Positions 1-11,596 of a stretch of 64,000 nt of DNA are shown here, one piece after another. Numbering within the stretch: the first letter of the stretch is position 1; every line of letters begins with the position of its first letter. Source of the stretch: Citrus sinensis (taxonomy: Eukaryota > Streptophyta > Magnoliopsida > Sapindales > Rutaceae); contig NC_068561.1 in assembly GCF_022201045.2 (NCBI RefSeq), positions 10,565,001-10,629,000 of the forward strand, read 5' to 3'. A program made the position numbers and the translations under genes. Below the pieces are notes generated by a model that was given only the letters and a program-made list of their open reading frames with translations, was not told the DNA's origin and searched no databases.

Positions 1-483
1 CAAGAACAGTGCAGCTGGTTCTAGAGTTTGAGTTTGGGATTTCTCAATTTTTGAATCAAAACAAGTTTTGATCAGTTAAAAAGGTTCCAAACAGGATAAG
101 AAAGGTTTTTAATTGTTCAATTTGGTGAAAAAGAGCAAGAAAAATGATGGATTTGAGAGAAGAGAATAGGTGTAGTCGCGGGTTTGAGAGAGGAAGAAAG
201 TCTAAGGGCAAAACGAAATGGGAAAGAAGATGGGTCACTATACCTTTAACGCGTAATAACGGCGAGCCGTTATAGAGATATTGGCGAGCTGACAGCGTCC
301 AAAGAGCTACCCAAAATGTTTCATTAGGACAGCGAGCCGTTAATGGAGATATCGGCGAGCCAACAGTGTCCAGAATGCTTCCCATTGTTTCTGCCCTAAA
401 ACGGTTAACCGTTTATTGAAATAACGGCAATCTGTTTTCTACAACTTATGATTTCGTACATTTATTTTAGTATTTGGCTAACA
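1..483 (-). repeat. Candidate 3' LTR fragment, cut by window edge
   Basis: On the minus strand this segment begins TGTTAGCC, the same start as the plus-strand LTR at 6,706. It contains two diverged copies of a unit around 255-300 and 331-372 (cgagccgtta...gagatat...ggcgagc...gtcca). The better LTRs at 5,508 and 21,487 also have GCCGTT-type repeats near their middles. Overall similarity to the 5' LTR at 5,508 is poor by eye, so this may be an LTR of a related subfamily rather than the true partner. Confidence 0.4.
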
Positions 484-699
484 ATTAATACATTTCAAGA
501 TCATTTCATGGATCTAAAATGGTTTAAGTGCCAGTTCAATGTATAATTCATGAACATATATGTATTTCAACAATTAATTCATACATTTTTCAAAAATACA
601 CACTCCACATGTATATCATGATAAAGCATTCCATAGATATTAAAATATCAAATCATAAATCAATCAATTTTAATAGACTCAATAACATGAATAAAGATG

Positions 700-1254
700 T
701 TAATGCGAAAATTTCATCATCCCAAGTTCATGCCGAATTTTTGAAAATTGTTCTTCACAAATTAGTTTTGTAAAAATATCGGCAAGTTGTTTTTCCGTAG
801 AAATAAACTTTAATACAATATCTCGCTTTTGAACATGTTCTCTCAAGAAATGATGTCTAATTTCTATATGCTTGGTTCTAGAGTGTTGAATTAGATTCTT
901 TGAAAGATTTATAGCACTAGTATTATCATACTTAATAGGAATTTGTTCAAGATTAATGCCATAATCTCTAAGTGTTTGTTTCATCCAAAGTGCTTGTGCA
1001 CAACAACTCCAGGCGGCGATATATTTGGCCTCGATGGTTGAAAGTGCAACCGAATTTTTTTTCTTACTAAACCATGAAACAAGTGAATGACCTAGTAAAT
1101 GACAAGTTCCACTAGTGCTTTTCCTATCAACTTTGTAAGCGGCAAAGTCCGCATCCGAATAGCATGTTAAATCTATATGAGTTCCCCTAGGATACCAAAG
1201 GCCAAGATCTATGGTTCCACTTAAATAACGAAAAATTCTTTTAACAGCGAGCAA
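700..1254 (-). pseudogene. copia RNase H domain (C-terminal Pol)
   Basis: A 184-aa frame with the Ty1/copia RNase H signature: a YSDADFA motif, the DRKSTSG block, VSWFSKKKNSVALSTIEAKYIA, the DNTSAINLSKN segment and a KHIEIRHHFLRE block, ending in the usual region before the Pol stop. The acidic residues of the YSDAD, EAKY and DNTSA motifs are present, so this piece alone looks little damaged. It is separated from the RT frame on its right by a stop near 1,260-1,272. Confidence 0.9.
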
Positions 1255-1272
1255 ATGAGATTCCTTGGGACA

Positions 1273-2184
1273 TTATTGAAATCTTGCACACAAACATACA
1301 CTAAACATGATATCGAGTCTACTTGCGGTTAAGTAAAGTAAAGATCCGATCATACCTCGATACATTTTGATATCCACTTCTTTGCCTTTTTCATCTTGGT
1401 CAACCTTAATTGCTGTGCTCATTGGAGTGCTTTTGGTCTTTGAATCATCAATGCCAAATCGCTTGAGTATGTCTTTTACATACTTGGCTTGATTTATGAA
1501 AATTTCTTCCTCATTTTGTTTTATTTGTAGCCCAAGAAAGTACTTCAACTCTCCCATCATACTCATTTCAAATTCTTTACTCATACAAGATGAAAATTCT
1601 TTACACAATAATTCATTAGTAGAACCAAAAATAATATCATCAACATAAATTTGAACAACAAGAATATCTTGGTTCTTATGCTTAACAAAGAGAGTAGTAT
1701 CCACTTTACCCATCGAAAAATCGTTATCCAATAAGAAATTCTTAAGCCTATCATACCATGCTCTAGGTGCTTGTTTTAAACCATACAAAGCTTTAAATAA
1801 CTTATAAACATGATTTGGAAATTTTTCATTTTCAAAACAAGGGGGTTGTTTTACATATACTTCTTTCATAATATAACCATTTCAGAAAGCACTTTTCACA
1901 TCCATTTGAAATAAAATGAAATCTTTATGACATGCAAATGCCAACAACATTCTAATTGATTCTAGTCTAGCTACGGTTGCAAATGTTTCATCAAAATCAA
2001 TTCCTTCTTCTTGGTTATAACCTTGAGCCACTATTCTAGCTTTATTCCTTACAACCACACCGGGTTCATCCATCTTATTTCTAAATACCCATTTAGCACC
2101 TATGACGGATTGATGTTCCAGTTTAGGAATTAATTCCCACACATTGTTTCTTTCAAATTGATTTAACTCCTCTTGCATTGCCAT
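1273..2184 (-). pseudogene. copia reverse transcriptase domain
   Basis: Two minus-strand frames (1,882-2,184 and 1,273-1,869) together cover the copia RT. The first has WVFRNKMDEPGVVVRNKARIV followed by DVKSAF, the start of the RT palm. The second continues with YVKQPPCFE, LYGLKQAPRAWYDRL and the catalytic motif YVDD in QIYVDDIIFGSTN. An in-frame stop between 1,869 and 1,882 splits them, exactly where family members read DVKSAFLNG. This broken join and the other stops mean no full Pol can be made. Confidence 0.9.
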
Positions 2185-3150
2185 AATCCAAGATTCATCA
2201 TTTTCCGCATTCTCAAAGGATTTGGGTTCAATTTGAGAAATAAATCCATTATGCTCACAAGTATTCCTAAGTGATGATCTAGTTGTAACACCTTGTGAGG
2301 GATCTCCTAAAATTACATCCTTAGGGTGAAAATAAACATACCTCCACTCTTTGGGGAGTGATTGAGAAGTACCTTCATTTTGCTCTACATTCGTTTCTTC
2401 ATGTTGCTCATATTAATTCCCATGAGATGCATCCTTTTGGTTATCTTTTGATGACTCTTTTTGTAAGTCTTCATCTGCATCATTATCGACAACAACTTTC
2501 TCCATAGAGGAGGGGTTAAATTCATCAAATGTAACATGCATTGATTCTTCTACAACTAGAGTTCTTTTGTTATAAAATCTATAAGCTTTACTTGAGTTTG
2601 AATATCCAAGAAAAATACCAACATTGGATTTTGGATCAAATTTGGTAAGATTATCTTTTGTGTTTAAAATAAAATATTTGCATCCAAAAACTTTGAAATA
2701 ACAAATATTGGGTTTTCTATCTTTCTAAAGCTCATCTGGAGTTTTATTAAGATTAGGTCTAATCAACACATGATTTAAAACATAACAAGCGGTGTTGACG
2801 GCCTCGGCCCAAAAATACTTAGGCAATGAATTTTCATTCAATATAGTCCTAACCATTTTTTGAATTGACCTATTCTTTCTCTCAACAACTCCATTTTGTT
2901 GTGGAGTTCTAGGTGATGAAAATTGATGCACAATGTCTAAATTATTGCAAAATGTTTCAAATGCATAGTTTTCAAACTCTCCTCCATGATCACTTCTAAT
3001 GCATGCAATACCATACCCTTTTTCATTTTGAATTTTCTTACAAACTACTTTAAAAGTATCAAGAGCATCATCCTTATTAGTTAAGAATAATACCCATGTG
3101 TATCTTAAAAAATCATCAACAATTACAAAAGCGTAATATTTTCCATTCAA
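2185..3150 (-). pseudogene. copia integrase core and C-terminal linker
   Basis: The 141-aa frame at 2,725-3,150 carries the integrase catalytic core: FVIVDDFLRYTWVLFL, then IRSDHGGEFEN and the SSPRTPQQNGVVERKNRSIQ block with the catalytic glutamate, then the region up to the NKTPDEL box. The stretch 2,185-2,724 continues the integrase C-terminal part and the linker towards RT but is interrupted by stops, for example around 2,414 and 2,726. Confidence 0.88.
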
Positions 3151-3277
3151 GCTAGCATACCTTGAAGGTCCAAATAAATCTATATGAAGTAATTGAAGCG
3201 GTTTTAAAGTAGAAATATGATTTTTGCTTTTAAAAGAGGTTTTGATTTGTTTACCAAATTGGCATGCTTCACAAATT

Positions 3278-3778
3278 TTATCTTTTTGAAAACCAATTTT
3301 TGGAAATCTTTGAAATTAAATCCATGCTTGCATGTCCTAGTCTTCTATGCCATAACCAACTATCATCATGCAATGCCGAAAAATATTGATCATTAGAGGA
3401 TGCACATTCTATGTCAATGGTATAAACATTACCACATCTATTTCCAATAAATAAAATCTTGTTATCACATGCATTCTCAATAACACATCTAGATTTATGA
3501 AAAGCAACTTTATAACATTTGTCACACAATTGACTAATACTAATCAAATTGTGTTTTAAGTTTTCAACTAAACATACATTTTCACTTAAAGTTGATGAAA
3601 TTTTACCAACATTTCCAACTCCAAGAATCTTTCCCTTTGAGTTATCTTCAAAAGAAACATCTCCACCATTTTCGATTTTGGTGAAACTTAAAAACCATGC
3701 ATAGTTTCTGGTTATGTGCCTTGAGCAACCACTATCCAAGAACCATTTATTTTTCTTTTTCTTTGACCCCTGCAGCAA
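3278..3778 (-). pseudogene. copia protease and GAG-pre-integrase region
   Basis: A 166-aa frame beginning just before the aspartic protease motif KWFLDSGCSRHITRN (DSG catalytic triad), continuing through the LVENLKHNLISISQLCD block typical of copia protease C-termini and the HRRLGHASMDLISKIS histidine segment of the GAG-pre-integrase zinc-binding domain. It ends at a frameshift before the CxxC half of that domain, which can be followed in another frame around 3,230-3,290. Confidence 0.88.
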
Positions 3779-3784
3779 AAGTTT

Positions 3785-4458
3785 CTAAGTTTTAGGTACC
3801 CAAAACTTCTTGGGTCCTTGTATGTTAGCAATGGTTCCTTTTGGAACCCAAATACATTTCACACCATAATATGCATTTCTTTTTACTGAACATCTATTTT
3901 TCATGTGTTCATCTTGATTACAATGATGACATACAACTTGATTGTTAATAGAGGCACTTTTCACAAAGTAGTTCTTATAATATTTTTGTTTCAAGTTTGG
4001 CTTATATCCAATACCTTCTTTGTCAAACACACATTTTTGTGAATTTAGCATGTTTTCCAATATCTTTTGTCCATTTGTAAATTTAGGACAATTTCATTTA
4101 GTTCATTATTTTTCTTTTTAAGCACTTCATTCTCTTTCATTAACTCATCCACATGCGATTTTTCATGTTCATAAGTGCTTTGTTTACCTTTAAGAGCTAA
4201 AGTTTTATCATGCAACATTTTATTCTCTAATTCTAATTCTTTTATCTTCTCATTATTGCATTCTTCCAGGGCATCCTTTTCATTTGTAAGTTCTAGCATT
4301 TTCTTTTTAAGGCATGCATTCTTTTTACCAATTTTCATCAACTCATCATGTAATTCTTTAAAAGCATCATACAATTCATCATAGGTAGGATCACTTACCT
4401 CATTGAGATCATCATCATCTCCTATTGCCATAAGTGCTAGGTTTGATACTTCATGCAA
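3785..4458 (-). pseudogene. copia gag C-terminal region, coiled coil and second zinc knuckle
   Basis: Two overlapping frames. 4,045-4,458 is rich in Leu, Lys and Glu with heptad-like spacing and is predicted by eye to be a coiled coil (KELHDELMKIGKKNACLKKK and following). 3,785-4,060 has an intact CCHC zinc knuckle, CHHCNQDEHMKNRC, matching C-x2-C-x4-H-x4-C. A coiled coil between two zinc knuckles is seen in large plant copia elements of the SIRE/TORK kind. The frames are joined only through a shift. Confidence 0.75.
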
Positions 4459-4494
4459 TTCATCTTCATCACTTGTATCTTCATCGCTATCATC

Positions 4495-5436
4495 TCAAGT
4501 AGCAACCATGGCTTTCTTCTTGAGTTTGTTGAGAAGTGGGCATTCTGATCTTATATGGTCGGGCTTTTTGCATTCATAGTATATAATTGCCTCTTTCTTC
4601 TCCTTTTGATTCTTGAAGTTTCTAAATCTTCTTCGCTCACCGGTTTTCTTGAAGAATTTTCTAAACCTCCTTGCTAGCATGGCCAACTCCTCATCATCCA
4701 GTTCACTTTCCTCATCACTCTCAAATTTTAAAGCGTTGAGAGCAATGCTTTTCTTTTTCTCCTCATCTCCTTTTTCGGCTGCTAAGTCTTCTTCATATGA
4801 AATAAGAGAGTCAATTAAATCATCAAGAGGTAAAATATTTAAATTTTTGGCCTCTTCAATAGCAGTCATCTTAGGTCTTCATTTCTTAGGAAGTGACCTA
4901 AAGATTTTCTTTACTTTCTCACTATTTGAGAAAATTTTTCCCAAAGCTCCTAGGGTGTGCACTATATCCGTAAATCTAGTATACATAGAATACACATTTT
5001 CATTTTATTCCATTTGGAACAATTCATATTAACGAGTGTATCTACTAATTTTAGACTCTTTAACTTGATTTGTCCCTTCATAGACAACTTCAAGTTTATT
5101 CCATATTTCTTGTGCACTTTTACAACTAGATACTTTATGGAATTCTTTCTTATCAAGAGCACAAAACAAGGCATTCATTGCCTTTGAGTTTAAAGACATC
5201 TTTCTCTTTTCTAACTCACTCCATTGACTTGATGGTTTAGGAATATCATCTCCTACTTCATTTTTAAACATAGGCATGAATGGACCATCACAAACAACTT
5301 CCCAAATTTCATAATCTAAACCTTGCAAATAAATTCTCATCCTAGTTTTCCAATATGCATAGTCATTACCGTCAAAGAACGGTGGTCTAGTTGTGGATTG
5401 TCCCTCTCTAAAGGTTGAGTCATTTAGGGTTGCCAT
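4495..5436 (-). pseudogene. copia gag
   Basis: The frame at 5,029-5,436 starts with MATLNDSTFREG and contains PPFFDGNDYAYWKTRMRIYL and WNKLEVVYEGTNQVKESKI, the standard copia gag (UBN2/DUF4219-like) layout. After a frame break near 4,870-5,030, the frame at 4,495-4,869 resumes with an acidic segment and a zinc knuckle reading YYECKKPDHIRSECP. Its first Cys is replaced by Tyr, so this knuckle lacks one zinc ligand. The start Met at 5,436 lies 44 bases inside the primer binding site. Confidence 0.88.
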
Positions 5437-5479
5437 GAATCTTTTACTCTAGATGATTAAGTCCTAATAAGAGAACAAG

Positions 5480-5491
5480 GCTCTAATATTA
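5480..5491 (-). other. Degraded tRNA-Met primer binding site
   Basis: gctctaatatta on the plus strand is the complement of a copia-type primer binding site (TGGTATCAGAGC) with several mutations. It lies between the 5' LTR edge and the gag start, the expected place for a minus-strand element. Confidence 0.6.
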
Positions 5492-5507
5492 ATTGAAATT
5501 CTAGTTC

Positions 5508-6563
5508 TGCAACCTAAGAGGGGGTGTGAATTGGGATTCTAAAAATATTCAATTCTAATGTAAAAACTCAATGCAAATCTAAAACGAATTTAAAGCAATT
5601 AACAAATAAATTTATCACAATGTAAAAAGATAAGGAAAGAGAATTTCAAACACATGGATTTTTACGTGGTTCGGCCAACCTCGCCTACGTTCATGCCTCC
5701 AAGTTTTCCTGGCTTGAGGATTCCACTAAGCAAGCCTTCAAGACTTCAAATGCTTACACTTGACTTCTAAGGTGTCAATAAACCTTTACAACAAGAGATT
5801 ATCCCTAATCTCTTAACCCAAGTGTATCCCAACACTTACAATCACTCAATTTGATTTTAAAGAATGTTACAAAATAAATCTCTCTCACACAATGTGTTTG
5901 ATTACAAATGAAGATTCAGTGTAAGATGAATACAAGAATTTAAAGCTCAGTGAATGTTGTTTGCTCAAGACTTTGCTCAATAATAATTGTTGGAATCGTT
6001 AAAGTTTGAATTTGATTGAGCTTATTTATAGTTGGAGCTGAAAACTAGCCGTTATTGACTTTCTGCTCACTATCGGATCACCGTTAAGTAGATGTCGGAT
6101 TGCCGTTTGACTGATCAATATGACCGTTGGGCTGAATTTTTAAATTGTCAGATCGCCGTTAGTGTCCAGAGACTAATCTTCAATTCTGTTTGATGTTGGC
6201 AAGCCGTTATCAAGATGTCGGATCGCCGTTAGCTACAGTAACTGCTACAGTGAACTATTTTTATAAAATTACAGTTTGACCCTAAAACTTTGTAAAATTA
6301 TACTATGCCTAAAACTTTATAAAACTTGTCAATTAGGTCCATTTTCAGGATTTTAAGCAATACTTGTTATTATCAAAAATCTCAAAACTTTTTCAATTGA
6401 AACCATTAACATGAGAATAACCAAAAACATTTTCATAGAATATAAAGCCTTTATAAAGTGAGAATGATGATTTAAAAGTATATGAAAACTATTTTGAGCT
6501 TTTAAAAGATTAATCAAGTTTGTTATCATCAAAATCAATAATAAAGAAATATTTATGTTAACA
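5508..6563 (-). repeat. 5' LTR of the minus-strand copia element
   Basis: Runs from tgcaacct (LTR end TTGCA on the minus strand) to gttaaca (LTR start TGTTAAC). It is recognisably the same family as the LTRs at 6,706-8,163 (opposite strand) and 21,487-22,550: all share acgtggttcgg followed by a cgcctacg block, the gaggtgtcaataaacc block and the atcatcaaaatcaat block near the far edge. The middle has GCCGTT-containing repeat units and a paired ctacagtaactgctacagtg motif. A TATA-like tataaata on the minus strand lies near 6,025. Confidence 0.85.
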
Positions 6564-6705
6564 CAAATTGTTAAAGACTATATATTCAGGTGGATTTTTT
6601 ATCTTAAATTTGATTTATATGTTTAATTATGTATGCCATGTATTAAGGGAGAGTATAAATGTCAAAATACATGAGATGTTTGTCATCATAAAAAAGGGGG
6701 GAGAT
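6564..6705 (+). mobile_element. 3' tail and polypurine tract of a plus-strand copia element
   Basis: The text tgtcatcataaaaaagg followed by ggggaga (about 6,681-6,704) is the typical 3' end of large plant copia elements, just before an LTR start. It shows that the LTR at 6,706 is a 3' LTR of a plus-strand element. The body of that element is missing; the minus-strand element abuts it at 6,563, probably having inserted into its 3' region. Confidence 0.7.
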
Positions 6706-8163
6706 TGTTAGCCTAAAGGGCTACACATAATGTAATTTTGATGATAACAGACATGTGTCTTAAGTGATTTAATAAATATTGTATTTCACATTTTCACTAG
6801 TTTTTTAAGGATAATATTTATGCAAGTGAATTAAGTGAAATCAAGTTGAAGACATTCAACAGACAACGACGAAATCAATAATAAAGTTTAGAGCTCAACG
6901 GACAAATTATTGCGATAAATTCTTGTAAAGTCGGTATAATTTAATTGATGCATGATTTAGCATTTGACAAGCTCAAGAGATTAATTTAAATAATTACTTT
7001 TCATAAACTAAAAGATTTTATTTTTATAAGATAGAGTATTTTGTGGATTTGAGTAATTTTGACTTAAATGAAAAGTTTTGCAATCTTTGAATTTAATAAG
7101 TATTATTTTGAATTCCAGAGTTGGACCTTTTTGCAAACATTTGAAATATTTTGGGTTATACTATAATTTATGAAAGTTTGAGGACCCGAATGTAATCCAA
7201 ACATTTGAAATCCAAAATTGGACAGAGAGTGAGCAGCTAACCGCCTGAGGCTAGCAGCTTGCTGCCTGAGGAAAATCTCATATTTTTAAATTTTTGACTA
7301 AAGTGAAAGGTTTTAAGAACTTTAAAAAATATGGGTATTATGCTAAATTTTAAAAAGGACTTCTTTGAAAAATACTATTATATTTGGGGCCATATTATAA
7401 TTTCAAAAAGTCTTAGGAATGACAAGTATTATTTAGAAATTCTGAAATTGGACCAGTTTGTAAAGTTTTATGATGTTTTGGGCCATAGTGTAATTATAAA
7501 AAGTTTAGGCAAAAATATAATTTTGTAAACAGTGTTACTATAGCAAAATTCAAATTTAACGGTAACATCACTGTTCTGGGCGGCTAATCGCTTGGTTGTG
7601 GAAATTTACCTATAACAACTAGTTTTTGAGCTTTAACTATAAAAACTCAACTCCAACTTCATTTTAGAGATTAATGCAAGCATAAACAAGATCATATAAC
7701 ATATATTGAGCTTCCAAATCTGAAAATCATCATAGATTGAATCATTATTGTGCTATTATTTGCATATCCACTCTTAAAGAGAATTTTTGTTGTAATTTTC
7801 ATTCATTATCAAATTGTGAGTGTACAAGTGTGAGAAACACTTGAGGTGAAGAGATTAGGAAGATAATCTCTTGATTGTAAAGGTTCATTGACACCTTGAA
7901 AGTCAATTGTAAGAACATGAAGCCTTGGGAAGTTTGCATAGTGAAATCCTCGAGCTTGGTTGGCTTGGAGGCGTGGACATAGGCGGGGATTGTCGAACCA
8001 CAGAAAAATCATTGTGTTTGTTTTCTCTTCCCTTACTCTTTTAATATTCTGCTATATTGAATTTATTATTTTTGTATTTGATTAAGGTGATAGATTAAAT
8101 TGTTGTGCAAATTGTTTAGCAAACAAATTAAAATCCCAATTCACCCTCCCCCCTTAGGTTGCA
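6706..8163 (+). repeat. Plus-strand copia 3' LTR, same family as 5,508-6,563
   Basis: Starts tgttagcctaaag directly after a purine tract and ends cccccttaggttgca. Its last 350 bases are the reverse complement of the left part of the LTR at 5,508 (shared blocks near 7,850-8,010 and 8,130-8,163). A TATA-like ctataaaaac occurs near 7,640. At 1,458 bp it is longer than its relatives (about 1,060 bp), partly through a diverged AT-rich middle. Confidence 0.8.
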
Positions 8164-10121
8164 TAATTTGCATTTCAAAAGGCATATGCATAATCTATTA
8201 TAGGTTGGAAAGCCTTAAAAGGGGATGTTCACATATTGGAGTTATGTGAATGCAAAGAAAACCTCATGAAAAGTTCTGATGACTTAGGTTGTTGAGTTAA
8301 GTTATTTACTTTGCACGAATTCAGAGTCTAGCAAAAACATCCTTAAGAGATGAAAGTAAAGCAGAGAGGCAAAAGAATCAAGAGATTTCATTAAGTAATG
8401 TCACTAGGGGTTAAAATTTTCCTTTACAAGGAAAAGTTTGAGGACATTCATAGTTCAAGCATATATAAAAGTTGGACGAATAGAGGGTTAAAAATATTTT
8501 AGCCCATATCTCCAAAAGAAGTAAGTATTTTGTATTGAAAATATCTTACAAACTATTTCTTGTCCTAACCATGTAATATAATTTATGCTACTAAAAAAAA
8601 AAATTAACGTCATGTCGTAATCGATAAGCATTTTCTACTATTTAATACATACTCATAATGAAACATTCATTTTATTTATGAATTTGCATTAGTACATAAA
8701 AAGAAAATGAAAATGGGAAGTGTTTAAAATCACAGATAAAGACTCAAATCCTGCGTTTTATGCTTCTTGCTTCCATCCTTATCATTTTTGCCATTATCAT
8801 CCTTTTTCTTTTGCCCTTATCATTTTTTTTCTCACTATCATCGTCCTTCTTCCTTTTATCACCATCCTTCTTCTTCTTATTATCATCGTTCTTCCCCTTA
8901 TCATGATTATATGTAAGTAGGCTGATATGCTTGTAGCAATTAATTAGCTCATTGACGGTGGTGGCATGAACAAAGACTCGTCGTGCCGGAATGGGGAAAA
9001 AAACCTTACAACACAGTGTCATCAAGGAAAAACAACAAGAGTTAAAAATTATTTATATTTAACAAACCAATAGGTTTTTTATACTTATTTTGTTGCGACC
9101 ATGAAGTAGTGGTGAAAATTTCTTCGAAGGTTTTAAATCCACCGATGAAAGCGTTAACATGGTTATTGAATTCAAGAACCCTTTTATATATATTAGGGAC
9201 AGTCTCATTTCCATTTGTAGCCACAGTTTTTGGAACAAACCCATAAACCCAATAGCTACTTCCATACATTGAACTTATTTTTCATTCGCCTAATGCCCTT
9301 CCAAGTTCTCTTGTACCATTAATAAATCTAAAACTTTCCTAAACTACTCTCACAAAGCATACAAATATTTTTAAGCTGTTAAACTAGGAGTTCTACTATT
9401 ATGATTTTTAAATAAAACATGGTTTCAAATGTTGAAACTAAACTCGGTACAAGATTTGTGCTAATGAATCATGTAACACACTTCTATATCCAGAATTGAT
9501 AGCTATACTATTATATTCTTTTTCTTTAAGAAAAACTGAGGTTAGACACTTGATCTTTAGTGCTTACAGAAGACAGAAGTTGTCTAAAAAAGTAGATTCT
9601 CTTGTCGAATAATCTTTGAAAAAAAACTTACACATTGCTTGCATAAGAAGCTTTCTTTACGTTCAATGGAATTTTGATGATATCTTAAGATCAAGGAAGG
9701 AGAAATCTTTAATCCCACTTCTTTAATAATAATAAATAAATAAACTGCATGTTGGCCACTCCATGTACAGGTACGGTCGATACCATATCTTTGTTTAGCT
9801 TTAAACTAACCATATTTTCTTTTAAGTTTCGATGCAATTTTTCCTTAGGAGGCAATTTAATTATGCAGTATGTTCGCTAATCGCTAACTACACATCTCCC
9901 ATAATCAAAGGGGGCTAATGTTACCACTTAAAAATCGATATTAGGCCTAATGACCCGTCCAGCTTATCAGACTGTCAAAGATCGTGCCAACTGGCATGGC
10001 CTAACTGAAACATGCAAGGAAAATGTGCAGGACATTCAGCGACAGTACATATTCTTACAGTCTAAATACAATGAAGTGATGGCAATAAAATATTGCCAAC
10101 CAACTTTGACAAAGCAAATTA
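8164..10121. other. Intergenic, no gene supported
   Basis: AT-rich sequence without a recognisable gene. 8,770-8,915 is a pyrimidine-rich low-complexity tract of degenerate ATCATCCTTCTT units. On the minus strand, 9,042-9,269 gives a 75-aa frame (MYGSSYWVYGFVPKTVATNG...) with a fairly protein-like composition, and a related-looking frame may continue upstream to about 9,350. I do not recognise it and it has no clear exon borders, so it may be a relic of an unknown gene. Confidence 0.5.
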
Positions 10122-10531
10122 TGTTATTGAAATAAATCAATTTTAACAAATAAATTATTATTTTAAAGCCCATTAATTTCGATAAAACAAAATAAATTAT
10201 TTTTTAAAACCAATCAAAATTAACAGTTTGGGCTTATTTTGCCCTATAAATAGGAGAGTTGATAGGATGGAGAGACCATTAATCGAGAGAGTATTTTGAG
10301 AACTCTAAGTTTTTAATTTAGTAAGTTGAGAGTTTGGATGTATTGGGTGTTGGATTGTGAGATAAAATATTGTAATACTTATAACTTTACACAATTAGTA
10401 AAATATTTCCTATCATCTTCTCTTATAGACCTAGCCTAATAGTCGAACCACATAAATTCTTATGTCTCCTGTATTATATTTATTTTTCAATTTCATTTTA
10501 ATTGTCTACTTCGCTCATCAATTCACTAACA
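10122..10531 (+). repeat. Short copia LTR followed by primer binding site
   Basis: A 410-bp LTR candidate with ends tgtta...taaca forming a 5-bp inverted repeat, a TATA box (ctataaatagg, about 10,243-10,253) near the middle, and gtgatatcagagcc immediately after it. This is a near-perfect copia primer binding site for initiator tRNA-Met, so it is a 5' LTR in plus orientation. No gag or pol follows; the body is gone. Just downstream (10,570-10,680) is a run of diverged tattcacatat repeats. Confidence 0.75.
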
Positions 10532-10545
10532 GTGATATCAGAGCC
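10532..10545 (+). other. copia primer binding site (tRNA-Met type)
   Basis: gtgatatcagagcc, one base different from the standard TGGTATCAGAGCC start, abutting the LTR end taaca. This fixes the LTR orientation as plus. Confidence 0.75.
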
Positions 10546-10739
10546 ATTGATCGCAATTATTCGGAGTAAAAATATTGTTCACACATACGAAACTGTTCAC
10601 ACATATGATACTATTCACGTATTTGATATTATTCACATATATATGCAGTACTATTCACGTATACAATATTATTCACAGCAGGAACGATTGAAGGTGAGAG
10701 TGGAGTAACCGTATAATTTTGTACATGTTTAGTAAAGTT

Positions 10740-11596
10740 CTATTACCAAGGCGATAAGAGTCCAAGGAGCTTGGGTTTTAAGTTAGACTATTGTGATCTC
10801 TCCAGTCTTTCCTTAGAAGTTTCCTAGTGTTCAATTTCAAAAATACTAGCACTTGCGACTATTTAAGCCAAAGTCAAAGTTGAAATAAGAGCTTGTTTAA
10901 GTCATATCAACACCTGAATGTGTTTTTGGACCTTACTCTTTGAATCACACAACAAAAATAGGCTGATTGCAGAACAATTAGTTTGAATTTCCATTCAAAG
11001 CAACTTTATTTCAATTAAGATGGAGCCCATTCTTTTGACACGTAACTTGGTAAAATTTTCACCCCAAACAACCATTTAGGTCAACAATCTCCCACTTTTT
11101 GATAACGAGAAACAGCTCATATATTTCGACATACTTTTTGAATTTTTTATAACAAAGATTTTGAGATCTATAAATACATCCCCTAAGTAAGATATGGATT
11201 CTAAGAAATAACAAAACATTAGAGACACTACAAGAAGCTCAAGGTTAGTGAATCAAGAAATAAACCACAATTAAAGCACTTCATTGTAATTTCATCAAGC
11301 ATGCCAGCACTTTTCAAAAAGAGCTCATCTTATCAAACACATAAGCACTTTCTCATATCAAAATACATCCCTTTTCCCCCCATTAGACATCATCAATAAG
11401 TAATTTTAGCACTAAGTCAATGTACATTATTATCCAAAAACGGTACGGAAAACATCAAGTGATAATATTCAAGATCACTAGCAAATGCATAAAATGTGAT
11501 GAAAATGCATGATAATATGTTGGTGCGGAAAATAAAGGCAAGCAAAAACAAGAGCATCCAGGAAGGTAGTGGTGTAGGTGGAGGATCAATCCAAAG
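10740..11596 (-). mobile_element. 3' end remnant of another minus-strand copia element
   Basis: At 11,080-11,105 the plus strand reads ggtcaacaatctcccacttt, the complement of the usual 3' end of SIRE-like copia elements: purine tract aaagtgggaga followed by an LTR starting TGTTGACC. The LTR would lie to the left (about 10,740-11,088, boundary unclear), and 11,106-11,596 would be the region between pol and the purine tract. No pol domain remains. The hAT-like element at 11,597 sits inside this sequence. Confidence 0.5.

Larger units (their letters stand above)
1..6563 (-). mobile_element. Decayed Ty1/copia LTR retrotransposon
   Basis: A minus-strand copia element reading from right to left: 5' LTR (5,508-6,563), a degraded tRNA-Met primer binding site just inside it (5,480-5,491, gctctaatatta against the usual GCTCTGATACCA), gag, protease, integrase, reverse transcriptase and RNase H in the Ty1/copia order. 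The reading frames are broken into at least eight pieces by stops and frameshifts, so it is not autonomous. The left LTR is uncertain: 1-483 ends in ggctaaca, as expected for a minus-strand LTR edge, and has GCCGTT-rich repeats like those of the right LTR, but overall it is diverged and no purine tract is clear beside it. The window starts inside it. Confidence 0.85.

Noticed and set aside
4613..5187. Plus-strand frames of 76-139 aa
   Set aside because: Shadows opposite the copia gag.
8744..9025. Lys/Asp-rich 93-aa minus-strand frame
   Set aside because: Produced by a low-complexity ATC/CTT-rich tract; no conserved motif.
10532..10545. Possible tRNA-related sequence
   Set aside because: It is a copia primer binding site complementary to tRNA-Met, not a tRNA gene. 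By eye I found no tRNA with A and B boxes anywhere in the window; a tRNAscan run would be decisive.
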